Positions 55,801 through 64,000 of a stretch of 64,000 bases of DNA are shown piece by piece (the first letter of the stretch is position 1; every line of letters begins with the position of its first letter). Origin of the DNA: Coniochaeta sp. PMI_546 (taxonomy: Eukaryota > Ascomycota > Sordariomycetes > Coniochaetales > Coniochaetaceae); contig MU271158.1 of NCBI GenBank assembly GCA_021432605.1, forward strand, positions 248,001 to 312,000, written 5' to 3'. The position numbers and the translations under genes were made by a program. Below the pieces are notes generated by a model that worked only from the letters and a program-made list of their open reading frames with translations, was not told the DNA's origin and did not search any database.

Positions 55801-56735
55801 ATGACGCATTCACAGACGCAATGAGCGCTGCGGATATCTGCTCCTCGGGGTCGTTCGCTCAGTTCAAAGAGGTACGTGCTTCGAGATCCCGCCTGGAAGA
55901 GTATGACTAACGCCCCTTACAGGAGCTGATTGATGCCACGACAACCGATCTGTGTAGCCGGTCTTGTGATGATTACGTCCTAGGCCTCCCTGTGCTGGAC
56001 GCACCGCCCGTCATCCGCTATGATCGGATGTCTACCATGCTTCCCAACACGATGAAATCACTGGCAAGGGCTACATTAGAGATCGCCTCTACCGCGCTCG
56101 TGCCACAGAATCCATCTCGACTGCCTGCCCTCAGCGAGGACAAGGCCACGGATTTGATACGCCACCACTTCAGCACACCACCAGCCGACACCCCGGCCAT
56201 CTCCCGCATCGACTTCTCTCTAGCTTTCGACCCGATCGCAGCGTCAGATAAGGGCTTGACTTCCGCTGCCTCTTATCTTGACCCCTCAGTCCTGGACCGA
56301 AACATGGAACCCATCACACTGGACGTTGCGCCGTACGTGCGCAGCATCGTGGCGTACGACCAGAACCTACAGCAGCAACGACTGCGACTCAGCAACCTGA
56401 TCAGCGAAGGAGGGCGCAAGGGCCCCAAGCGGATGCGCACCACGAGAGCCGCCTACTCGGCACTGGAAGGCGGCTCGCGGAAGACGACACGGGCCGATAG
56501 GTGGTTCAAGGCAGAGCTGAACCCGCACCTGGTCATGAAGACTGGTGGTCGGGGTTGGACTGATTTAGTCATTGACAACGGCAGCGAGACTCTGACCAGC
56601 ACTCCGAGCCCGTCCAAGCCACGGAGCTCTCCCGGCTCGTCGGCGGTGAGTGGCTCTCCTGGCCCAGCCACGCCTCGAAAGAGAGGACGGCCTCGGAAAA
56701 GAGTGAAGGTTGACAGTGATGATGACCTAGCCTAA
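52863..56735 (+). CDS. Elg1/ATAD5-like clamp unloader (AAA+ ATPase)
   Basis: Exons 52863-55871 and 55923-56735 (51 bp intron with GACTAACG branch site) give 1273 residues. Large RFC-like subunit that removes PCNA from DNA after replication, together with Rfc2-5, in the nucleus. Walker A is GPHGCGKT at 641-648 and Walker B is LLDEVD with DEVD at 773-776. Between them is an ATAD5-type insertion carrying a PCNA-binding PIP box, Q724-K-T-M-Q-S-F-F731. The N-terminal 450 residues are disordered and basic, with HPFF motifs near the start and near residue 280. The C-terminal helical collar follows, then a basic RKRGRPRKRVKV tail resembling an AT-hook/NLS. ATG 52863 is the first of two close starts (the other at 52890). 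Confidence 0.88.
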
Positions 56736-57176
56736 GGACATGTCGCGCGAAGGTGCAATGCATTTCTGATCTCTTTTTCATATGGCGCACAATCCATATC
56801 TGCTGCATCGAGGATATACATCCAGGACTAGACATTTTTACAGGAGTTGGAGGGTCGCTTGATTGCATATTGGGGTCGTCCAAAGGGTTACCGAAGGGTT
56901 ATACAAGGAATCACAGAGCTGGATGCTCACACGATGAAGGCGGCCGGATTGCATCGAGACGTTCAGGAGCATATACAGAAGCAGGAAAGAAAGGCGGATG
57001 TCCATAACTCTGAAATCTAAGACGCTTCAAACCCATTATCAGTCATACCCATACCCCTGTGTATAATATCCAGATTCCGAATGACGCCTTGCCGGTAGAC
57101 CCATGTGATATCCTTGTTTACCTACGCCTATCGCCGCTACCAGATCATCCCCGATCCATCTCACTAATCACGCAGA
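56736..57176. other. Intergenic between convergent genes
   Basis: Nothing recognised; holds the 3' flanks of the Elg1-like and RS-rich genes. Confidence 0.45.
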
Positions 57177-58247
57177 TCATCGATAGTAATCATCCCCATA
57201 CCGACTCCTAGGCCGTGCATCAACAGCCGATCCCGACGAGACAGAGTACCGCCCTGCCCCAGCCCCCGGCTCACGACGCACATACACCACCTCCGGCTCG
57301 TCATCATAGACCACAGAGCGAGACCTGTCCCGAGCCGCTCCCACAGCCGAGCCACCACGATCAACCACCCGTCGCGGCGGCGAGGGCGGGTAGTAATCCA
57401 GCTCTCTGGTCCTGCTCGTCCGGCGCTCGACAACGGCAGCAGGGGGACCAGCCTCGAACCGCTCGGCACCGCGGCCGGGACCACGATATCGGTCTGCGTC
57501 GGTGGACCGCTCGCGCATCCGGCTGCGAGACCGGCCTGCATCGACAGCCTTGTCTCGCACGATCACCTCCTCGCGGGCATAGTACCCTCCTCCGGCGGTA
57601 CTTCCTCCGCGGGTACTACTCCTCTCGTCTGGCCTGCCGATATCCCTGTCCCTCCATCTCCTGTCGTCCCTGTCTCTACCAGATCCAGACGAGGCACTAC
57701 TCGCCGCATACCCACCACCACCACCACCAGCAGCAGCAGCAGCAGCACCCCCTCTCCTCGCTCTATCATCCCCACCACCGCGATCTCTCCTCCCACCCCG
57801 CCCGTCCTCCTTTTCCTCCCCCCCTTCCGCACCACCCCTCCGTCTAGCCTCCTCCTTCCTCCTCTCCTTCTTCTTCCGCTCACACTCCCACTCCTCCTTC
57901 TCGCCATAGGTAATACCCTTGGGCCAGAACTTGTGCGCCGCCAGCGTCGCTGCCCCGACGGCCCCGAGGAAGACCAGGGAGGTCTTGACGATGGACTCGG
58001 ATTGGGACTCGGAGAGGCCGTCGTCTGGGAACCTGCTGTCGCGCGGTTTGTTTTTGCGTGGGCGGCTTGGTGAGGAGGAGCGGGAGCGGGATCTTGACCG
58101 GGATCGGGAGGAGAAAGAGGATGATGGGCTGGGTGAGCGGCGGCGGGAACGGGAGCGGGTGCGGGGGCGGTTGCGGTGTGGGGAGGGGGAGAGGGAGGAG
58201 CGGGGGGAGCGGGAGGGGGAGGAGGAGGGGGAGTGGTAGGTTGGCAT
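57177..58247 (-). CDS. Hypothetical RS-rich protein with one membrane segment
   Basis: Intronless, 356 residues from ATG 58247. An N-terminal Ser-Arg/Ser-Pro block (residues about 5-75, SRSRSRSRS) is followed by one hydrophobic segment at about 88-106 (SLVFLGAVGAATLAAHKFWP). The remaining 250 residues are charged and low-complexity: Lys/Glu/Arg, Gly/Ala runs, and scattered Arg-Asp and Arg-Ser pairs. An earlier in-frame ATG (58331) is possible but its sequence is Asn/Lys-rich leader. No domain recognised. The RS block could be a kinase target, and the single helix could anchor it to an ER or nuclear membrane; both are guesses. Confidence 0.6.
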   Translation of the reverse strand: MPTYHSPSSSPSRSPRSSLSPSPHRNRPRTRSRSRRRSPSPSSSFSSRSRSRSRSRSSSPSRPRKNKPRDSRFPDDGLSESQSESIVKTSLVFLGAVGAATLAAHKFWPKGITYGEKEEWECERKKKERRKEEARRRGGAEGGEEKEDGRGGRRDRGGGDDRARRGGAAAAAAGGGGGGYAASSASSGSGRDRDDRRWRDRDIGRPDERSSTRGGSTAGGGYYAREEVIVRDKAVDAGRSRSRMRERSTDADRYRGPGRGAERFEAGPPAAVVERRTSRTRELDYYPPSPPRRVVDRGGSAVGAARDRSRSVVYDDEPEVVYVRREPGAGAGRYSVSSGSAVDARPRSRYGDDYYR

Positions 58248-59782
58248 TGTGGTTGTTTTTTCTTTGTTTTGCAGTAGGATATGGTTGTTTGGTTTGTCTT
58301 TGATGGAGGAGGGAGCAAGGCCAAGGCTCAAGATGGGCGGTGGTTGACTGTGGTGGATGGCGCCAAGTCAGGGCTGGCAAGACATGCCAAGCTGATCAGC
58401 GCTGAGTATCCGGACTGTCGGAGACCTTGGCAGATATCACTTGTGTGACGTTTGAAAGGGAAGATGCGGATTGGAGAAGGTGAACGGTGAATGATAGAAG
58501 ACAGACAAGAAGGGATTGTGGAAGATAACAGGAGTGAGGAACAATGCAGGGAGGCAGGCCTTCGGGCTTCAGCCTGGTGTGCTTGCTGAACGAATTGCTT
58601 CACCGACGCGACGGACTTGAAACGTCGCAAGCGATTTAACACCAGTGTAAGTCCAACGGGTGATTGTCGCCAAGACCAGCAGGGATCCTGAGCCACCGAA
58701 CACGAATGTGCAGTTCCGAAGTGTCGATACTGATAAGAGCAAGGAAGAAGCAGACGACAGACACGACACAATGACAATGAATGAGAAGTTGAAGCAGTAA
58801 AATGCCTCCCTAGACTCAGGAAGGTACACTAGATAGATATGCCCCTCGTACGACAGACAGACCCTTGTCCAACCGTTACGAAACAAGCTTTTGCCAATGC
58901 TGGACAGACAGACAGGCATAAAGACCCTGAGATTCACCAGTCGGAGGGGGCTATGACGCCTGACGGTCTGGGAGGGAGCCTTCTGGCAACGTACGTCAAC
59001 CAGGGAGCGGTGAGCCAACCGCTATCTTTCCTTCCTGCTGTGCAACAGCGGCAAGTCGAACCGCAGCGTCCAATTGGGGCGGGGTTTCAGACGGGGTGCG
59101 CGACATCATTGCAGACCATTGCAGACGTCATGGCGAGACTCTGTCGAGGTGGCAGAGGGCCGTCAATTCCGAGTCTGTCCACTCCAGCCCCCATCACCGG
59201 CTGCGAGTACACGATGAATATCTCGAGTGGTGCCATCAATCGGGGCAAAACTGCACCTTCACATCGTCTACTTGTGTGATACAGTATCCCTCTGGACTGT
59301 TGAGGATGCCCACAAGCTAGCCCTCGGGTGCCCGGCTCGCGCCGTGTTCACATCCTTTTTCGGTGCGGACCTTGGCATTCTTCTTATTCAGCGGCTGACA
59401 CACGACACCTGGCACCCACGGAGGCCGGAAAACCGAAGCACCGACATCTTCCTTAGCTTTAACGCGGGTGAGACGCGCGGATTGGACGGAAGCAATGGTA
59501 GACAGCAGTGAGAACAGAGGACGGGTCTTAGTCATTGCATCTCTTGGCCTGTCTATCTGATGTTCTTAGATTGATACAGGCTCATCCGAATGTGTTAGTT
59601 GGATGAATGAAGTTGGAATTTATCTGTGATTATTGAGTCAGAAAGTAAATAGAGTTCAGTGTCATCTCCACTCTCAGTCTGATCTCAGCGGCGGCCCATG
59701 ACAATGACGTCGGTGTTTTCGTGACCCTGCGAGCTTCAAACAATAACACGACTAAACCGCGTCGAAGGCCACCGAGTCACCA
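58248..59782. other. Intergenic, divergent promoter region
   Basis: About 1.5 kb between the RS-rich gene and the ArAE gene. Open frames of 60-150 codons on both strands show no domain, signal or splice support. Nothing else recognised. Confidence 0.45.
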
Positions 59783-62700
59783 ATGGCCTCCAACAACAAG
59801 GCCAATGTTGAGCCAGACGAGCCAGTTGACCCGGATACCCACCATGGCCAGGAGACGCTGCGAGACCACCAGACCGGCAGCGAGCGCGTCGGCGACACAG
59901 CGTCGGGCGCACCGGCGCCAGAGAAGCCAAGTCCCCACGGCTTCGCCGCCGTCAAGGCCAAGCTCGGCCTCAACAGAGCCGTCCTGATACCAATGTTCAA
60001 GGGGTCGCTGCCCCCCATCATCGGCATAGCCATGTGCCAGTCCAAGCCCGTCGCCAACTACTTCCTGACCCTGGGCTACCTGATCCCCATCATCAGCGTG
60101 CTCGGCCTAGCCGTCCTGCCGCGCGGCAAGTTCCTGCAGAACCTCGTCCTCAACCTCCTCGCCATCTGCTCCGGCTCCGCCCTCGCCCTGCTGGCGCTCT
60201 GGTCCTCCATCAAGGCGCGCGAGAACACCACGCTCCCCGGCGAATCTGCCATCGACCCCCTGACCGGCACGGTGCGGTACAACTCGTCCCAGTCGGCCGT
60301 GCTGGCCGTCTGGCTCTTCGCCAACATCTGGTTCGTCAACGTCCTGCGCGCCAAGTTCCCCGCCTTCGCCGTCCCGGTGATCCTCTTCAGCATCCTCGTC
60401 AACGTCGCCTGCACCTTCGGCACCCGCATGCCCACCGTCGTCTACGCCGAGAAGTTCGTCCAGGAGCTCCTCACCGCCATGCTGACCGGCCTGGCACTGG
60501 CGACGGGCGTGAACCTGCTGGTCATCCCCGTCAGCAGCCGGATGGTGCTGAGCAAGGAGTTCGCCGGCGCGATAGGGTTGCTGAGGAAGTCGATGGCGCT
60601 GCAGAGGAAGTACCTCGTCGGCCTGGAGGAGCTGGACATGTTTGCCGTCGTGACGCACCAGGCGACCCTGGACTCACGAGCGGCGGAGAAGCAGATGAAG
60701 AAGAAGTCGAAGAGAGCCCGGAGACCGCAGAGCCAGGACCCGGACAGACAGCAGCAGCCGTCCATGACCAAGGAGGCCGCGATTGCCAAGGAGCTGAAGG
60801 CAGCCATCGCTCAGGTCAGGGAGATGACCGGCAAGATCCAAGCCGACATCACCTTCGCCAAGCGCGATGTCGCCTGGGGCAAGCTGGATGCCAAGGACCT
60901 GGGCGAGATAGCGAAGCTGCTGCGCAACGCCACGATCCCCGTCGTCGGCATCTCGAGCATAATGGACATCTTCCAGCGCGTGGCCGAGCGCCGCGGCTGG
61001 AACGTCGGCGCCGACGAGGCGCCCGACGTCGTCGCCCAGAAGGACCGGGAGAAGCGCGTGTGGAACGAGGTGATGAAGCGCATGCACATGCCCTTCGAGA
61101 TCCTGTCGGAGGCGGTAGACCAGGGCCTGGAGCACGCCGCGCTCCGCTTGGAGATTCTCCCCCAGCCCAAGGCGGACAAGAAGAGGAACGCCAAAGACGC
61201 CGACGTCGAGGCGAAAGGCGACTCGGTCAGGCCGGGAGACGACCGCTTCTCCGAGGTCGTCAGGCAGAAACTGGCGCAGTTCGACGCCACCAAAGGCGAA
61301 GCTCTGCGCGCCTGGGTCAAGGAGCGGGCCCTGGTGCGGGGGGAGGACGGGCTGTCGTCCGAGGAGGCGAGGGAGCGCGACCAGGCGCAGCTCTACTGCC
61401 TGCTGTACATGGAGCGGCTCATGCACGCCTCGGGCGAGGCCATGCACGACCTCGTCGTCTTCGCGGACAGGAAGGTCCAGGATGGCACCATGGCGAGGAA
61501 GCGCCTCATATTCCCCACGCAGCGGCGGCTGCGCAAGTGGATCGTCAGCGTCTTCCGCGAGGAGGACTCGTCGGCCGAGGAGTCGCCTGACGTTCTCGAG
61601 TCGGGGATGAATATCGTGTATGTCGGGGACGGATACAACAGGAAGAAGGACCCGGAACATCTACCGCCCACCAATGCCTGGCAGCGGGCCGGGAACGGGC
61701 TCAGGAAGGTGTCGGACTTTTTCGGCTCGGAGGAGTGTGCCTTTGGCTTCAGAGTTGGTGAGTCCCCCGACGGGGAAACTCAGGGAGAGACTGGAGACAA
61801 GCGAACGGTAATGCTGACCTTGGTGGCATAGCGGCCGCGACCATGACAATCGGTATCGTGGCTTTCTTGGAGAGAACGCAGTCGTTCTTTGTCGCCCAGC
61901 GTCTCGTCTGGGCGATGATCATGATAGCCATTGGCATGACGATGAGTGAGTCTCTCGCTCTGAAAACTGGGAGCCAAAGCGCCCACTCTCAGATAGAGAT
62001 ACTGACGTCGCCCCTGTGCAGCATCCGGACAGTCCATCTTCGGTTTCTTCTGCCGCGTCGGAGGCACAGTCATTGCCATGGTCTGCTCGTTGATCAGTGA
62101 GCTGCACTCCTCCCGAGCATGTGCGGACCAATGCTAATCGTTCTGCAGTCTGGTATATCGTCAACGAGAGGACCGCCGGTGTCATCGTCTTCCTGTGGCT
62201 GTCCCTCTTCTGCGACTACTACTTCCTGATCAAGTTCCCGCGATTCACGCCCGCCGTCATGATCACGATGGTCACTCAGGTATGTGTCGTGCCCCATTGC
62301 GGTAACAAGTTGAGTCGCTCATTGACACACCGAACAGTGTCTCATTATAGGTTACGAGCTGCAGGTGCGCAAGATCGGCGCCGAGATAGCTGCCTCGTCC
62401 GGGCAGCCCTTCTTCCCGTAAGCCGCAGCCCCTATCCTATCCTATCTTATTTCTATCATTCGTATCCTTTCTCACTGGCTGACATGCCTGCTCAAGAACC
62501 TACAAACTCGCCCCCTTCCGTCTCGCCACCGTCGCCGGCGGCTGCTTCATAGCCTTCATCTGGACCATCTTCCCCTCCCCCCTCACAGACCGCACCTGGC
62601 TGCGGCGCGACCTCTCGGCCGCCCTGTACCTGCTAGCCAACTACTACGGCGTCATCACCTCGACCGTCAAGTCGCAGATAGACGGCACGGCCGGCGACCC

Positions 62701-63796
62701 GGACTCCCCTCACACCCCCGCCCACGAGCTGCAGAAGATCCGCCGCAAGATCTTCGGCAAGATGATGCTCCTGCTGCCCTCGGTGGCCGCCCACGCGGCC
62801 TGGCAGAGGTGGGAGCCCACCGTCGGCGGCCGCTTCCCGCGCGAGGCCTACGAGGACATCATCGCCCGCACGACCCGGATAATGAGCTACCTCACCTTCA
62901 TGAGCTACACCATGACCCGTCCCCCGGGAAGCGCACACCCGGACGCCGAAGTGCAGGAGCGGGACGAAGCCGCACCGCCCCCAGCCAGCCAACCACCACC
63001 ACCCCCCCTCCTCCCCTCGCAAAAACCCAGCTCCTCCTCCCCTTCCCCCTCCACCTCCACCCCCTCCTCCTCCGCCCCAGACCCCCCACCAGACCCGTCC
63101 ACGAATGTCTCGAGCGACCGAGCCTGGCTCGACGCCCTCGCCGCGGTCCTGCGCGACATCGCCCCGAGCCACCACAACATCGTCTCGACGCTGATGCTGC
63201 TCTCCAACTCGCTCTTCTCGGGCCACAGCATGCCGCCCTACCTGCCCCTCCCGCGGCCCTACGAGATGACCCGCGCCCTGCTCCGGCTCGACCGGCGGCG
63301 GGACGCTGCCACTGCCTCCACCTCTGAAGAAGACGACAAGGCGGAGGAGGTCTCCTCTCACGAAGACGGAGACGAAGACGAAGACGAAGACGAGGACGAA
63401 GATCCTGACCTCTCGCCTTTGATGGTAATTGACTCCCGGACAGGGCACGAAGCCGACCCGCCGGGACGGGGAGTCCGGATGCGCCTCCGCCGTCGCCGCG
63501 GCCGCGGGGGTGGTGATCCAGGCCCGGGACTGGGACTGGGACGGGGCAAGAGGCACGTCCTGGACGCGGAGAACGTCTCCCGGCCCGGGTACGCCGAGTT
63601 CGCCGTGCTGGAGATCTGCAGCACGCTTGTGTGCGACGACCTCGAGGGCTTGATCGGGCGGGTCGGCGGGCTGGTCGGGGTGGTGGACTTTAGCTATCGG
63701 GTTGGGGGGAGTGGGGTTAGTTTGGGGAGTAGTAGTGGTGGTAGTGATGGTGGTGGTGAGAGGAATAGGGGGAGGGGGAAGGGGAAGGTTGATTAG
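59783..63796 (+). CDS. Large ArAE/FUSC-type membrane transporter (putative aromatic-compound exporter)
   Basis: Six exons: 59783-61757, 61832-61945, 62022-62096, 62149-62279, 62338-62417 and 62497-63796, with introns of 52-79 bp, giving 1224 residues. Two blocks of hydrophobic helices occur: about 75-260 (YFLTLGYLIPIISVLGLAVL through LATGVNLLVIPVSS) and about 660-810, the latter built from the small exons (FLERTQSFFVAQRLVWAMIM, SGQSIFGFFCRVGGTVIAMV, FLWLSLFCDYYFLI). Between them is a long charged cytosolic region. This is the fungal ArAE_2 layout, related to plant ALMT and bacterial FUSC efflux proteins. Past the second block, a Pro/Ser-rich linker and an acidic Asp/Glu run (about 63366-63405) precede the last folded part. 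The ATG at 59783 precedes a hydrophilic leader. Substrate is not deducible. Confidence 0.88.
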
Positions 63797-64000
63797 GGGT
63801 ATGATTCTCTTGGGTTTTTTATGGGATTGTGAGACTGAGACTGTAGTGATAGGGGTGGAGGAGTTGAGGAGTTTTTTCTTGGTTTGAAGATGTGGTGGGT
63901 GAGGCTGGATGGGACAGGACAGGATGTATCACTGACCTATGGGCGGTGTCTACGGGCGCCATATACTGGATGAAGAGGCTGGTAGACAGGTTCCTCACGG
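63797..64000. other. Downstream flank to window end
   Basis: About 200 bp after the transporter stop; nothing recognised. Confidence 0.4.

Noticed and set aside
60034-61590. 518-codon second frame inside the first exon of the ArAE transporter
   Set aside because: Same-strand frame shadow; its composition (Arg, Pro, Gly, Gln) is that of shifted GC-rich codons, whereas the chosen frame has clear membrane helices.

Overview
The window is nuclear DNA from a filamentous ascomycete, most likely a Sordariomycete. The signs are GC-rich coding sequence, many short introns (about 50-130 bp) with GT...CTAAC...AG signals, fungus-only families (Zn2Cys6 regulator, ArAE-type transporter, LDB19 arrestin, fungal Utp8) and a solitary 5S rRNA gene lying between protein genes. 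I see 23 protein-coding genes, one 5S rRNA gene, one possible gene relic and no intact transposon, tRNA or CRISPR array. Splice models were built by eye; each joined reading frame closes without a stop. The species cannot be named from the sequence.

Layout. 0-9 kb: indoleamine 2,3-dioxygenase (5' end cut by the window), a DUF676-type serine esterase with an unusual repeat tail, and a DHA2-type MFS exporter converging on a Zn2Cys6 regulator. 9-17 kb: a small membrane protein, an unrecognised 671-residue protein, a secreted chitin deacetylase-like enzyme, a small membrane/coiled-coil protein and a four-helix-type membrane protein (DUF7719-like). 17-20 kb: PIG-L (GPI-anchor synthesis), a divergent 5S rRNA gene and LSM3. 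20-23.3 kb: an allophanate hydrolase-type amidase and a cyanuric acid hydrolase/barbiturase-family enzyme, divergently transcribed from a 394 bp promoter with three GATA sites. 23.8-30 kb: a GTPBP1-like GTPase, an MDR oxidoreductase and a Nudix hydrolase. 30-34 kb: gene-poor. 34-46 kb: an LDB19/Art1 arrestin, a GPI-type aspartic protease, a four-BRCT Dpb11/Rad4 protein and an Arg-Asp-repeat protein. 46-49 kb: gene-poor. 49-64 kb: Utp8, the Elg1/ATAD5 PCNA unloader, an RS-rich membrane protein and a large ArAE/FUSC-type transporter.

How genes may work together. Most are unrelated housekeeping genes. The clearest functional unit is the cyanuric acid hydrolase and allophanate hydrolase pair: the first opens the s-triazine ring towards biuret, and the second releases nitrogen from allophanate. 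Shared GATA sites suggest control by nitrogen status (AreA/NIT2). A biuret-cleaving enzyme is not in the window. The MFS exporter and the Zn2Cys6 regulator may form a local drug or metabolite response pair. Dpb11 and Elg1 both serve DNA replication and damage control but are 10 kb apart, so a link is not implied.
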